From an uncultured Cellvibrionales bacterium (GTDB lineage Bacteria; Pseudomonadota; Gammaproteobacteria; Pseudomonadales; GM7GCV1): a stretch of 64,000 nt of DNA. Both the position numbers and the translations under genes were made by a program. Shown here piece after piece: positions 10,325 through 19,900 of this stretch. Numbering within the stretch: the first letter of the stretch is position 1; the number at the start of each line of letters is the position of its first letter. The notes below the pieces were generated by a model. That model searched no databases. It saw only the letters and a list, made by a program, of their open reading frames with translations, and was not told the DNA's origin. The DNA lies in contig CAJXYP010000004.1 in NCBI GenBank assembly GCA_913063225.1, positions 60,614 through 124,613 on the forward strand, written 5' to 3'.

Positions 10325-11665
10325 ATGATTTCTAAAGTTGAATTAAGAGCAGTGTCTGCCGTCGGGTTGGTTTACATCACCCGTATGCTCGGCCTCTTTA
10401 TGATTCTTCCTGTATTGGCCTTAAATAGCGATCAATACACTGGAGCAACAACTACGACAATTGGGCTGGCTTTGGGCATATACGGCCTTATGCAGGCTCT
10501 CCTGCAGGTCCCCTTCGGCAAGTTGTCAGATCGAATCGGACGCAAACCGGTAATCCTGATGGGTTTGGCGCTATTCGCCGCCGGTAGCCTGCTTGCTGCG
10601 CTTAGCGAATCTATTCAAATGCTGATATTTGCCCGGGCGATTCAAGGCGCTGGCGCAGTATCTGCTGCCTTATTGGCGCTGCTAAGTGAATGTTCAAGAG
10701 AGCAGAACCGCAGCAAGCTAATGGCTATTCTTGGAATCTCTATTGGCCTGTCCTTTGGATTAGCCATGGTGATCGGGCCATTATTAGCAGCCGCTTGGGG
10801 TATGCAATCCATTTTCTGGCTTTGCGTTGCCCTAGCGGGACTGGGTGCTTTGGCAATTATCGGTCTATCGCCGAGTCAAGGCTCAGATTCTGTGGAGCAC
10901 AGCGCTAAACTCAAATCGGAGCAGGCGGCTAACAAGGCTGCTAGCAATAGATCGGAACTGTGGCGCTTAAATTTGGGCATCTTTGTGCTGCACGCAGTGC
11001 AAATGAGTCTGTGGATTGCGGTGCCGGTGATATTGTTAGAAACCTTCGATATTGACCAAGCCCAGCACTGGAAATGGTATCTGCTCGCCGTAGGCGGTGG
11101 TTTCATTGCCATGGCTCCATTTATGCAGGCCTTTGCCAAACGCAATTGGTATCGTTCGACACTATTGGTCGGCATTGCCAGCCTTGCGGTTGCGCAACTG
11201 GTGCTATCCCAGTCCGAATCTTTCGGCACCTTTATCTTCGGGTTGTTGGTGTTTTTCTGGGGCTTCAACTTATTGGAGGCGACACTGCCTTCATTGGTAA
11301 GTCGTTGGGTTAATGATCAAGGTCGAGGCGGCGCTATGGGTTGGTACTCCTCTAGTCAGTTCTTGGGCACCTTTGCGGGTGGTTCAGTCGGTGGCCTGCT
11401 CGTTAGCCAATACGGATTGTCAGCGGTTTTCTACTTCGGGTTAACGCTGTTTGTAATTTGGTTTGTGGTGGCTACCCAAATGCGGTCTCTGCCGAATATC
11501 AAAAGTTTTGTAGCTAAAGATCTTGGCACTGAGGCGCTGGACAAACTTGCCAGTTCAGTCGGCATACTTTCCGTTAAAAACTTTCAAGACGAACAAGAGG
11601 TTTTTGTAAAAGTTGATATGGATTTAGTAGAAAAGCAGACCTTGGAAACCTACCAACTTAAATAG
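10325..11665 (+). CDS. Major facilitator superfamily transporter (YajR-like)
   Basis: A 446-residue inner-membrane protein with about twelve hydrophobic segments split by a cytosolic loop near residues 185-215. The MFS loop 2-3 signature is clear (GKLSDRIGRKPVILMG, residues ~67-82), followed by ARAIQGAGAVSAAL. A polar C-terminal tail of ~60 residues follows the last helix, as in YajR-type carriers. The substrate cannot be read from sequence; drug or metabolite efflux is the family norm. In many gammaproteobacteria this gene lies between uvrA and ssb; here ssb follows but uvrA is absent. Confidence 0.88.
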   Translation: MISKVELRAVSAVGLVYITRMLGLFMILPVLALNSDQYTGATTTTIGLALGIYGLMQALLQVPFGKLSDRIGRKPVILMGLALFAAGSLLAALSESIQMLIFARAIQGAGAVSAALLALLSECSREQNRSKLMAILGISIGLSFGLAMVIGPLLAAAWGMQSIFWLCVALAGLGALAIIGLSPSQGSDSVEHSAKLKSEQAANKAASNRSELWRLNLGIFVLHAVQMSLWIAVPVILLETFDIDQAQHWKWYLLAVGGGFIAMAPFMQAFAKRNWYRSTLLVGIASLAVAQLVLSQSESFGTFIFGLLVFFWGFNLLEATLPSLVSRWVNDQGRGGAMGWYSSSQFLGTFAGGSVGGLLVSQYGLSAVFYFGLTLFVIWFVVATQMRSLPNIKSFVAKDLGTEALDKLASSVGILSVKNFQDEQEVFVKVDMDLVEKQTLETYQLK

Positions 11666-11828
11666 TACGACGGTTAGATACATTCTTAAATCCATTCATA
11701 AATAGATGTCTAATTTGGCTCCAAAACCGATTCTTTTTCGGCTATTTGTCACAAGCCTCTTTTTTTTTGTTCTTGGGGGGGTAAACTCTCATGACATATT
11801 TTTTAATGCATTCTTATAGGAAACCTCA

Positions 11829-12350
11829 ATGGCATCACGCGGCATAAACAAAGTAATTCTGGTTGGTAATCTGGGTAACGATCCAGAAACACGCTTTATG
11901 CCCACTGGTGGCGCGGTAACCAACTTAAGTATTGCTACCTCGGAGTCTTGGAAAGACAAGACCAGCGGTCAGCAGCAAGAAAGAACAGAATGGCATCGGG
12001 TAGTGTTTTTCAATCGTCTTGCAGAAATTGCCGGCGAATACCTGAAAAAAGGCAGCAAGGTCTACATTGAAGGCAGCCTGCGCACGCGCAAATGGCAGGA
12101 CAAAAGCGGCGTTGACAAATACTCCACGGAGATTGTTGCCAGCGAAATGCAAATGCTCGATTCACGCGGCGGATCAGGTGGCGGTGGCGGCGACTACTCG
12201 CAAGACTATAGCCAAGCAGCTCCTCAGCAAAGCGGTGCCCCAGCTCAAAACGCACCGGCACAGAATGCACCCGCTCAGAACGCCCCTCAACAGTCAGGCC
12301 AACCTCAGCCGCAAAACTTTGACGACTTCGACGACGATATTCCTTTTTAG
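11829..12350 (+). CDS. ssb: Single-stranded DNA-binding protein SSB
   Basis: SSB coats single-stranded DNA during replication, repair and recombination and recruits partners through its tail. The 173-residue protein has an OB fold in residues 1-112 ([49 protein letters not shown]). A flexible Gly/Gln/Pro/Ala-rich linker follows, with three PAQNA repeats. The acidic tip DFDDDIPF is the conserved partner-binding motif. A 100-bp relic of its 3' half is found at 14561. Confidence 0.97.
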   Translation: MASRGINKVILVGNLGNDPETRFMPTGGAVTNLSIATSESWKDKTSGQQQERTEWHRVVFFNRLAEIAGEYLKKGSKVYIEGSLRTRKWQDKSGVDKYSTEIVASEMQMLDSRGGSGGGGGDYSQDYSQAAPQQSGAPAQNAPAQNAPAQNAPQQSGQPQPQNFDDFDDDIPF

Positions 12351-12371
12351 TCGATTTAATTAATTAGAAGT

Positions 12372-12396
12372 AGCCGGGCAATGCCCGGCTTTTTTG
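12372..12396 (+). terminator. Rho-independent terminator after ssb
   Basis: An 8-bp stem AGCCGGGC / GCCCGGCT with a 3-base loop is followed by six T. It starts 21 bp after the ssb stop. Confidence 0.9.
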
Positions 12397-12620
12397 TGTG
12401 AGGGAAACGCTACTCTGTTGCAGCGCCTCAATCTAAGGGGCTGGAATCCCTTTTATTGAAATTAGTTAGAGGGTTGCTAAGAGTAATATTGTCTTCAATA
12501 GTAGAAAGCAGTTTTTTATATTGGACAGGTCTTTGTTAGTATTCCAATTTCGCCGCCTTCATTCTTGTTGTTAACAGGTACCGGCTGCTTAATGGCGCTT
12601 GAAAAGGTAGACAAAGTCCG

Positions 12621-14480
12621 ATGAATGATAAGAAGGGGCTCTCGGATATCGGTGAGGTGTACGAGACTGTACGGAGCAAAATGCTCAAAAGGGTAACTCG
12701 ATTTTGTTCGAATTCTCAGGATGTGGAAGATGTAGTTCAGGACGCCTTCGTAAAGGTTATCGAGGCCCAGTTTGACTACCTTATGGACAATGGAAGCGCC
12801 TGGCAGCTTTCCGTGATGCGCTCCGAAGAGGATATATTCCGCGGCTATTCGCGAATTGCCGAGCAAGAGGTTCAAAGCCTTTATTGGGACTCTGTGAACA
12901 ATTATTACACCGACTACAGCAGACCAGGAGACCCCTCTAACCCGATGGACATGTCAATGCAGAATGGTCGTAGGGCGCCTGACAATGACCCCACAGGACT
13001 TGAAGAGACTTATGCTGAGATTCGCTGGGCATCACCTGAGGAAGAGAGACTTCGGTATGTAGTTGGCGGCTCTTACTACGATTACGAGTATGTTGCTACT
13101 CAGTATGGAGCTCCCGGGTACAACAACCTGGCCGCTGGCACAGCAGATCTGTTTGCACAGTTGATCGATCCTTCCGAATTGGGTGAAAGTGGCGGTGTGG
13201 TCGCGCCGAGTACCGTAATAACAGACGCAACCACAAATACGGCAGTGTTTTTTAACGCGTCCTACGACTTTACCGACACTATTACCGGTTCAATCGAGGG
13301 ACGCTATGCGCAGGATGATGTCGGGGCTTTCTTGCCACTGGCTGGTCTTGAACAAACTATAACCACCAAAACCTTTACGCCTCGTATTGCGCTGAACTAT
13401 GCTCCGAACGATAGAACAACCTATTACCTTCAGTATTCGGAAGGTGTTAACCCCGCAGGTATTAATGCAAATATGTTGGATCCCGTGCTTCGGGCGACGC
13501 TGGACAACGGTATACCGGTGGACGACACCATTTATGGCGGTTCCATCAATGAGAATGTTACCAGCGTAAACTACGATTCTGACAGGTATGTCTCTTTTGA
13601 AGAAGAAAAGCTAACCAATTTCGAATTTGGATTTAAGGGCAATGCTTTCGACGGACGGTTTACCTATGCTGGTGCTCTCTATTACATGATCTGGGAGGAC
13701 GCGCTGGAGAATATCGCTTTAAACTGGGATTACCTCTATGCAGATGACGATTGCGATGGCATGTCGGTATTCGCTTGCGACGGGATGGGCTCAACGGACG
13801 TCTACTACGTAGCAGAAACTAACAATACCAGCACAAACCAGATCCTCACCAATACGGGAGAATCAGAGACAACCGGTATTGAGCTTCAAACCAGCTATCA
13901 AATATCGGAGAACTGGAGTATCAGCGCTAACGCCAGCCTTATGGACAGGAAATTTACAGAATACTGTTCTGAGGATGATTTTATCGGTTTTCCAACCGAG
14001 CTTGGTGCTATTGCCGGTTTAACAGAGGGTGTCAGTGAAGGTGGTAACCCTTGCTGGTCGTTGAATGGTCTGGATGTACCTGATCAGCCATCCTTCAGCA
14101 TGACAGTGATACCTCGATATCGAACAGAGTTCGGCGATGGTTTCCGCTTTAGTGGTTCGGCAACCTTTAGGCACACAGCCCAGCACTTCAGTGAGTTCTC
14201 GAACACTACCGAAAACCCTGCGGTGGATAGAGTTAACCTAAATTTGGGTCTTTCGAAAGACGGCTGGTCAGCCAGCCTCTACATTAATAATCTGCTGGAT
14301 AACAAAAAACTTGTTCCTAGGCGCTTTACTTCTGTGAACAGGTTCACAGACCTTAATACGCCAGCTGCTATTCCTCTCGAATATCAGCAGGTTGGTCCTG
14401 ATGGCGGAACCTATGGTTCCTTCTCTATTCTTCCTAATGAAGGACGTACCTTCGGTGTACGTTTGAACTACGATTTTTAG
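12621..14480 (+). CDS. In-frame hybrid: ECF sigma factor N-terminus joined to TonB-dependent receptor barrel
   Basis: This 619-residue frame joins two unrelated protein parts. Residues 1-49 look like region 2 of an ECF (FecI-type) sigma factor: a YETVRSKMLKRVTRF helix, then SQDVEDVVQDAFVKV, which matches the D-x-E-D-x-V-Q-[DE]-[AT]-F signature. From about residue 50 (AQFDYL) it aligns with the neighbouring receptor at 14885 from that protein's residue ~380 to its end, finishing with FGVRLNYDF. Signal peptide, TonB box and plug are missing, so the product cannot reach or gate an outer-membrane pore as it stands. The join falls at 12764-12770 in a GCCCAG/GCTCAG microhomology. Simplest origin: an internal deletion in a sigma/anti-sigma/receptor cluster that by chance kept frame. 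An assembly chimera is the main alternative. Confidence 0.8.
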   Translation: MNDKKGLSDIGEVYETVRSKMLKRVTRFCSNSQDVEDVVQDAFVKVIEAQFDYLMDNGSAWQLSVMRSEEDIFRGYSRIAEQEVQSLYWDSVNNYYTDYSRPGDPSNPMDMSMQNGRRAPDNDPTGLEETYAEIRWASPEEERLRYVVGGSYYDYEYVATQYGAPGYNNLAAGTADLFAQLIDPSELGESGGVVAPSTVITDATTNTAVFFNASYDFTDTITGSIEGRYAQDDVGAFLPLAGLEQTITTKTFTPRIALNYAPNDRTTYYLQYSEGVNPAGINANMLDPVLRATLDNGIPVDDTIYGGSINENVTSVNYDSDRYVSFEEEKLTNFEFGFKGNAFDGRFTYAGALYYMIWEDALENIALNWDYLYADDDCDGMSVFACDGMGSTDVYYVAETNNTSTNQILTNTGESETTGIELQTSYQISENWSISANASLMDRKFTEYCSEDDFIGFPTELGAIAGLTEGVSEGGNPCWSLNGLDVPDQPSFSMTVIPRYRTEFGDGFRFSGSATFRHTAQHFSEFSNTTENPAVDRVNLNLGLSKDGWSASLYINNLLDNKKLVPRRFTSVNRFTDLNTPAAIPLEYQQVGPDGGTYGSFSILPNEGRTFGVRLNYDF

Positions 14481-14500
14481 ATAGAGATCAGAAACCTTAA

Positions 14501-14533
14501 AACCCATCGACACTTGTGTCGGTGGGTTTTTTT
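14501..14533 (+). terminator. Rho-independent terminator after hybrid receptor gene
   Basis: A 12-13-bp stem AACCCATCGACAC / GTGTCGGTGGGTT with one G-T pair is followed by seven T. It closely resembles the terminator after the second receptor gene, so gene 3' end and terminator were duplicated together. Confidence 0.93.
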
Positions 14534-14560
14534 ATGCCTGATGCGATTACGTCTCTGCCT

Positions 14561-14658
14561 TGTTGCCAGCGAAATGCAGATGTTGGATTCACGCGTTGTT
14601 GAGGTAACGACGACTACTCACAAGGTTATAGCCAGGCAGCATCCTCACCAGAGCGGCG
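14561..14658 (+). pseudogene. Decayed 3' fragment of ssb
   Basis: The sequence aligns with ssb 12134-12236: 32 of the first 35 bases agree (TGTTGCCAGCGAAATGCA...), and the codons for [12 protein letters not shown] remain readable. The Gly-linker region then shows deletions and frameshifts, and CGACTACTC-CAAGG-TATAGCC still follows the original. No OB fold is present, so it is not a functional gene. It lies exactly between the two receptor genes. The rest of the gap up to 14884 shows no gene; it should hold the promoter of the next receptor. Confidence 0.85.
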
Positions 14659-14884
14659 ATCTGGTGTAGTAAATTAACTTTTATTTAGGTTAGTTTTATC
14701 GGGTGAAATATTAAGCCGGTATAAGCCATTAATCCTTGGTTTCTCCGCGGTATGGGTGTACTTTTTGGCGTAGTGCATGTTGTATGCGTAATTTATGCAC
14801 AATTGAACGGAAGCGAGAGAGGCAATAAGAAGGACGCTAGGGGCGCTATTCAGTTAGCAAAATAATAAAATTCTGGGGATATAT

Positions 14885-17782
14885 ATGAAGCATATAAAAC
14901 GATATGGTGTGACCGGTGCGCTATGCGTAACAATGGCATATTCAATGCCAATGATTGCGCAGGCCACTAATGATGAAGGGGCGTTTGTATCCCTTGATGA
15001 AATCGTAGTTACGGGCCGTAAACGTGAAGAGAATTTACAAGATATTCCGGTAACGATTTCAGTTATAAACTCGAATGCTCTTTCCGAGCTAAACGTCATA
15101 AGAATGGATGACCTTGCAGCATTGGTGCCAGGCTTTCACTACAACGAAGGTGTCGGTCTAAATGAAGACCGTACCGCGGCCTTACCTAGTATTCGCGGTA
15201 TCGGCTCAACAGAGCTTGCCACGAACCGGTCCAAGGTTGCTTCCTTTATTGACGGCATGCCTATATTGGGTTCGGTTGGTGCCATTAATATTGGTGGTTC
15301 GGCGCAAGTAGAAGTATATAGCGGTCCGCAAAGCGCGGCCTTTGGTCGTTCTACCTTCGCCGGTGCAATCAATTACGTCACCGTAGATCCAGGCGACGTG
15401 CTCGAAGGAAACATCGGAGTAAATTGGAGCGACATCGGAACTCGTAGAATCAGCGGTAGCATCGGAGGCCCAATAACAGATACTCTGGGTTTTCAATTAA
15501 ACGCTAACTATGAAGACTCCTCTTCTCCCGATCCTGATTTGTACACCTACACTGACGGTGTAGAGGCGCTTGCTCTAACAGGTGAAAATATATCTGCTCG
15601 TTTGGTGTTTGAGCCAACTGATAAGTTTAAAGCCAAGCTAACCTTTTCTCATGACACCGTAGACGATGGTCCTCGCGGGGATTTCTATGCGTCTACCGAG
15701 TCCTCTTTTAACTGTTACAACAGCCTTAATTTAATTATGGTTGGAGTCACTATGGGTTCAAACCTTCGTGTAGACGGCCTGAACGAATGTGAACTAGAAG
15801 TGCATCCTGATACTTATCTAGAGCAGTTAAACGACTATGAGCGTTATTTTGCAGCTAATCCGGATGACTTTGCTGCTGTTGTTGCAGGTTTAAGGGCTCA
15901 GGGCGCAGCGGATGGGCACCTAGGTTTGACCGTAGAAGAACAGGCAGCGATTATTTATGACGGCTACTCTGTTGAACACGACAAAGCGGGTTCTGAAAAT
16001 GAACGAAATCGTGTTACGGCTCAGTTCGATTACCTGTTCGACGATGGGAGTGGTTTACAGCTTTCCTTAATGAAGAGCGAAGAAACTATTTTCCGCGGGT
16101 ATTCTCGAGTTGCTGAAGAAGAGGTGCAACCTGTTTATTGGCAGGCCGCTATGGCTGCCGCTATGGGTATGGCCGCTACGCCTGCGTATTACACCAACTA
16201 CGCAAATCTTGATCCGGCGGGGATGGCTATGCAGAACGGCCGAAGGGTTCCCGATAATGGGCCCACAGACATCGAAGAAACCTATTTGGAGGTTCGATGG
16301 GCTTCGCCAGCAGATGAACGACTTCGTTATGTTGTAGGTGCTTCCTACTATGACTATACATATGACTTTGTAGACTATGGAGCTCCTGGTTTTAGAAACA
16401 TTGCCAAAGGTACGGACGAATTATTTGCTCAGTTGATCAATCCAAGTGAATTGACTAACAGCGGAGGTGTGGTTGCGCCTACTACCATTGCTTCGGAAAT
16501 TACCACCAACACCGGTATTTTCTTTAATGCATCCTATGATTTCAGCGATACCATTACCGGTTCAATAGAAGGACGGTATGCTGAAGATGAAGTGGGTGCG
16601 TTAAATGTACTGAATAACGATGAAAGATCTGTGACCACGAAAAGCTTTACGCCTCGTGTTGCTTTGAACTGGACTCCGAATGATACGACAACTTATTACG
16701 TCCAATATTCTGTGGGTGTGAACCCAGCTGGGGTTAACGCGAACATGTTAGACCCCATTCTTCTGGCGACGCTGAACAGCGGTGTATATGTAGATGACGC
16801 CATATATGGCGGCAATATTGATGGCATTGTTCAAACCGTTAATTATGACTCTGATAGGTACATTGACTTTGACGAAGAGAGGCTAACTAATTATGAACTT
16901 GGCTTCAAAGGTGCTGCCTTTGATGGCAGATTGAGCTTTGCGGGTGCTTTCTACTATATGCAATGGGAAGACGCGCTGGAGAATATTGCTCTGGATTGGG
17001 ATTACCAGTATGCAGTAAATGATAATACTAGAGTATGCGTGCCACAAGGCACCTGCCTGATTGGCACAGAGGTTCGGCTTCAGGATCCGAGTGTTGCTCC
17101 TGATATCTATTATGTAGACACAACCGATCTAACCAGTGTCAATCAAATATTCGTCAATACGGGTGTATCTGAAACTACGGGTATTGAGTTGCAGGCTAGT
17201 TATCAGATAAACGACAGCTGGAGTATTAGCGCAAACGGCAGCATTATGAAAAGAGAGTTTACCGATTACTGTTCTGAAGATGACTTTCTCAACATACCAA
17301 ATGAAATGGGTGAGTATGCCGGTTTGACGGAATCGATCAGCGCAGCTGGTAACCCCTGTTGGATATTGAATGGTCTAGAAGTTGAAGACCAACCCTCAAC
17401 GAGTTTTACGGTAATACCTAGATACCGCACAGAACTCGGTGACGGCTTCCGATTCACTGCTTCTGCCACGCTAAGACACACTTCTGAGTATTACAGCGAG
17501 TTCTCTAATACGACCTCAAACCCTGCGATTGATAGAGTAAATCTAAACTTTGGGCTCGCGAAAGATGGCTGGTCAGCTCAGCTCTACATCAACAATCTGT
17601 TAGATAAAACAACGACTGTTCCTAGGGGCGCTACTAATTTGGGTCGATTCGATCAATTGAATGCACCGGCTCCTAGTCCAGCGGAATTTCTGTACGACTT
17701 CTTTGGTCAGGATCACGCGTCCTGGAGGATGACTCCCCCAGTCGGTCGTACCTTTGGTGTACGTTTGAACTACGATTTTTAG
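14885..17782 (+). CDS. TonB-dependent outer-membrane receptor
   Basis: A 965-residue receptor predicted to import a scarce ligand through the outer membrane using TonB energy. It has a Sec signal peptide (residues ~1-27), a DEIVVTGRKREENLQDIPV TonB-box/plug start, and a plug domain to ~170 with GSAQVEVYSGPQSAAFGRST. The 22-strand barrel domain ends in FGVRLNYDF with a terminal aromatic. A long insert near residues 280-380 sits in a predicted extracellular region. Two cysteine-bearing loops (YCSEDDF, NPCW) are shared with the upstream hybrid. The ligand is unknown. GGGG lies 6 bp before the ATG. The barrel half is paralogous to 12771-14480. Confidence 0.93.
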   Translation: MKHIKRYGVTGALCVTMAYSMPMIAQATNDEGAFVSLDEIVVTGRKREENLQDIPVTISVINSNALSELNVIRMDDLAALVPGFHYNEGVGLNEDRTAALPSIRGIGSTELATNRSKVASFIDGMPILGSVGAINIGGSAQVEVYSGPQSAAFGRSTFAGAINYVTVDPGDVLEGNIGVNWSDIGTRRISGSIGGPITDTLGFQLNANYEDSSSPDPDLYTYTDGVEALALTGENISARLVFEPTDKFKAKLTFSHDTVDDGPRGDFYASTESSFNCYNSLNLIMVGVTMGSNLRVDGLNECELEVHPDTYLEQLNDYERYFAANPDDFAAVVAGLRAQGAADGHLGLTVEEQAAIIYDGYSVEHDKAGSENERNRVTAQFDYLFDDGSGLQLSLMKSEETIFRGYSRVAEEEVQPVYWQAAMAAAMGMAATPAYYTNYANLDPAGMAMQNGRRVPDNGPTDIEETYLEVRWASPADERLRYVVGASYYDYTYDFVDYGAPGFRNIAKGTDELFAQLINPSELTNSGGVVAPTTIASEITTNTGIFFNASYDFSDTITGSIEGRYAEDEVGALNVLNNDERSVTTKSFTPRVALNWTPNDTTTYYVQYSVGVNPAGVNANMLDPILLATLNSGVYVDDAIYGGNIDGIVQTVNYDSDRYIDFDEERLTNYELGFKGAAFDGRLSFAGAFYYMQWEDALENIALDWDYQYAVNDNTRVCVPQGTCLIGTEVRLQDPSVAPDIYYVDTTDLTSVNQIFVNTGVSETTGIELQASYQINDSWSISANGSIMKREFTDYCSEDDFLNIPNEMGEYAGLTESISAAGNPCWILNGLEVEDQPSTSFTVIPRYRTELGDGFRFTASATLRHTSEYYSEFSNTTSNPAIDRVNLNFGLAKDGWSAQLYINNLLDKTTTVPRGATNLGRFDQLNAPAPSPAEFLYDFFGQDHASWRMTPPVGRTFGVRLNYDF

Positions 17783-17802
17783 ATAGAGTTCAAAAAACTC
17801 AG

Positions 17803-17835
17803 AACCCACCGACAGAAATGTCGGTGGGTTTTTTT
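17803..17835 (+). terminator. Rho-independent terminator after TonB-dependent receptor
   Basis: A perfect 12-bp stem AACCCACCGACA / TGTCGGTGGGTT is capped by a stable GAAA tetraloop and followed by a T run. The bases after it (ATGCCTG) match those after the first receptor's terminator. Confidence 0.95.
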
Positions 17836-18464
17836 ATGCCTGCGGGTCACGAAGCGACAGAATACTAGGGGTTTATTACTACTGGATGAATGAGCCCGGT
17901 GTTTGGATAGTTTTGATCAGCTCTGACCATGATCGGGTGCATACAATGATGAGAATTACTCCTAGCTGTCGGTTAGCAAATGTGGCGCAAGGCTGGAAAT
18001 GCGATCGCCGTCAATATATGCGTAGGAATTATAGGTGCCTCTCGAAAATGAATTGGAAAGAGTACACTGTTGGGTCGCCGGGCTACTTCGTCAGTAGCTT
18101 AGGGGGAAATGAACAGAATATTCTATGCTAGTGGAATCTTGGGAAAGAAAGGACTCAAATCAGCGCCAGATGGCGCTGCAACTGCATCAGCGGGGGCAAT
18201 CTATTTGCGCTTTGATTTGGTGAAAAACCAAAGCAATTCCGAGCGGGTCTAAGTTATCTCTGCACCCCGTATCTTTTCCGATATGTTCGGTGTCTAGTTA
18301 ATGCACGATATCAGACGAGCACAAAATGCTCTAGCCCAAGGCGACCCTCAAAATCAACTAGCTCTCTATCCGTGCCGGCAAGTGCCTACCAAAAGGAAAC
18401 GTATGATTGGGATAGATTGAGAGATGAGAAATAGCGAAAGCGATAAATTGGGGTTTAGTAGAGT
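17836..18464 (+). other. Gene-poor stretch with two small hairpins
   Basis: I see no convincing gene in this 629-bp region; an 81-codon open frame at 17886 lacks a ribosome site, has atypical composition and matches nothing I know. Two hairpins stand out: CAGCGCCA-GA-TGGCGCTG at 18161-18178, and TTTGGT-GAAAA-ACCAAA at 18216-18232. A 39-codon frame at 18301-18420 reads ALAQGDPQNQLALY, faintly like a Sel1-repeat remnant. Decayed coding DNA is the likeliest explanation; a small structured RNA cannot be excluded. Confidence 0.4.
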
Positions 18465-18490
18465 AAAAAACCGAGCATATGCCCGGCTTT
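18465..18490 (-). terminator. Rho-independent terminator for the minus-strand exported-protein gene
   Basis: Read on the minus strand, GCCGGGCATATGCTCGGT forms a hairpin with one mismatch, followed by six T. It lies about 28 bp beyond the stop at 18518. Confidence 0.8.
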
Positions 18491-18517
18491 TCTGTATTGC
18501 GCGAAGAGGGTTACAGC

Positions 18518-19099
18518 CTATTCAAACTCCTGCCTAGCATCAAAACTCTTTCCGGAAAGTTCTTCCAATAATTGGGCTCCGAAGCGAGTAAGGTTGCCGT
18601 CATCTGTTCGGGTTGCTCGTCCGTCAGCATTAAATTCTGGCAGGTCTTCAGCTCCTTCCGGAAGTAACGCACCTTCAGCAAAGGTGAATTGGCTGGCGCC
18701 TTGGACAATTCTATTATCCACTGAGAAGCTCAAGCCAGACTCCGCACCGCTCATAGTATGTATCCAAACGACCGGCGCTCCGTTTCTTAGTGGCCAACCA
18801 GTAACGGTTATCTCCTTGCCGATATCGGCTACCTCGATAAATGTTGGCCGGTCTTCAGGCCATAGACGAGTACTCTGGGATTCTGCCTTCCAGGTGACCA
18901 CTTCACCATCAGGGCCAGTAACTTCAAAATCAAAGTTGGCATGAGATCCCGCGTTAAAACGGTCCGCGGTCAATATACCGGTATAAGTGGTGTAGTTGCT
19001 TCCATCGTATATTACGAAGGAGTGGCGCGCCTGCGCGGATAACGCTAACAGCATGCCTGCTCCCAAGATCAGTAATACCTTACATTTATTCAAGATCAT
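18518..19099 (-). CDS. Exported protein of the AHHS/OB-like family (DUF6152-type)
   Basis: A 193-residue protein with a clear Sec signal peptide (LLILGAGMLLALSAQARHS, cleaved near residue 24). The mature start RHSFVIYDG resembles the A-H-H-S-x-x-x-[FY]-D start of several proteins in this window. The core (FDFEVTGPDGEVVTWKAES, then GKEITVTGWPLRNG) has the strand pattern of the OB-like module that the family shares. The C-terminal third is polar and variable. Function is unknown; the likely location is the periplasm. The neighbour at 19206 is a paralogue on the same strand, 106 bp upstream. Confidence 0.7.
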   Translation of the reverse strand: MILNKCKVLLILGAGMLLALSAQARHSFVIYDGSNYTTYTGILTADRFNAGSHANFDFEVTGPDGEVVTWKAESQSTRLWPEDRPTFIEVADIGKEITVTGWPLRNGAPVVWIHTMSGAESGLSFSVDNRIVQGASQFTFAEGALLPEGAEDLPEFNADGRATRTDDGNLTRFGAQLLEELSGKSFDARQEFE

Positions 19100-19205
19100 G
19101 TTCAGTTCCCCAATTTAACCTTTGTTAGATCGATCCCAATAGTACGCCAACCAGTGACAGCAGCACTAAGGGCTTAATAAATTTCAAAATAGGGTGAAGT
19201 CCCTA

Positions 19206-19679
19206 TCAGCCTCTAGGCGCTCTCTCTGCGTTTTCATCTGGCTCTGGATAATCTTCCAATACCTGTTCCAAGTCTTCGCCACTTTCGATTCGATCTGCGG
19301 CTTCATTACCCGATCTTTGGCCGATACTATCCATAATGTGGTAATAAGCTCCAGCAATGGTGAAACCTCCCATAGCCATTTTGGAGGAACCGTTGCGAGC
19401 CGGCCAACCGCGCACTATTACCTCATCTCCTGGCTTAATGGCGTCCTGCGCGTGACCTGCACGTTCCCAAAACATAATAGGTACTTCGATTTCCCACTCT
19501 ACATTTTCCGTGTCAATCAGAGTAAGTTTTGGGTGCGGGCGCCGGTATACAAATTCTTCCGCAACGCCAGTTACCTCAATGGTATTGCGGATGTCATAGG
19601 GAGCGTAGGAGTGGTGCGCAAAAACATTTCCTGAAATTATCAGGCAGCACAGAGCAAATATTTTTACTTTGAAGTTCAT
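19206..19679 (-). CDS. Exported protein with N-terminal AHHSYAPYD motif (DUF6152-type)
   Basis: A 157-residue protein with a signal peptide ending ...SGNVFA before HHSYAPYD. One OB-like module follows: IEVTGVAEEFVYRRPHPKLT, WEIEVPIMFWERAGH, IKPGDEVIVRGWPARNGSS. This tracks the same W-E-[IV]-E and G-[DE]-x-[VI]-x-[VI]-x-G-x-P/G pattern as the genes at 19901, 41389 and 51563. The tail is acidic and probably disordered. Function is unknown and the predicted site is the periplasm. It faces away from the gene at 19901, leaving a 221-bp divergent promoter region. Confidence 0.75.
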   Translation of the reverse strand: MNFKVKIFALCCLIISGNVFAHHSYAPYDIRNTIEVTGVAEEFVYRRPHPKLTLIDTENVEWEIEVPIMFWERAGHAQDAIKPGDEVIVRGWPARNGSSKMAMGGFTIAGAYYHIMDSIGQRSGNEAADRIESGEDLEQVLEDYPEPDENAERAPRG

Positions 19680-19900
19680 TGGAACCTAAATCCTGTTGTA
19701 TTTGTTTGGTTGGCGATTGTATGGATGACCAGCGCCATATCTACTCTAGCCTTCAATAATTAATCTAAAGGCAATCAACGAAACGTTTAGAAACACTTGT
19801 GGTGAAAATAAGGAGGGCAGTAGACTGGCCTACTGATATAGGAAAATCGCCAAAAGCTTTTTAACTAGGGCTTTCGAATTCGAATGAAAGAGGGGGATTT

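Noticed and set aside
17886..18131. 81-codon open frame on the plus strand
   Set aside because: No ribosome site, odd composition (many Arg/Cys/Trp), no recognisable domain; it lies in a gene-poor stretch.
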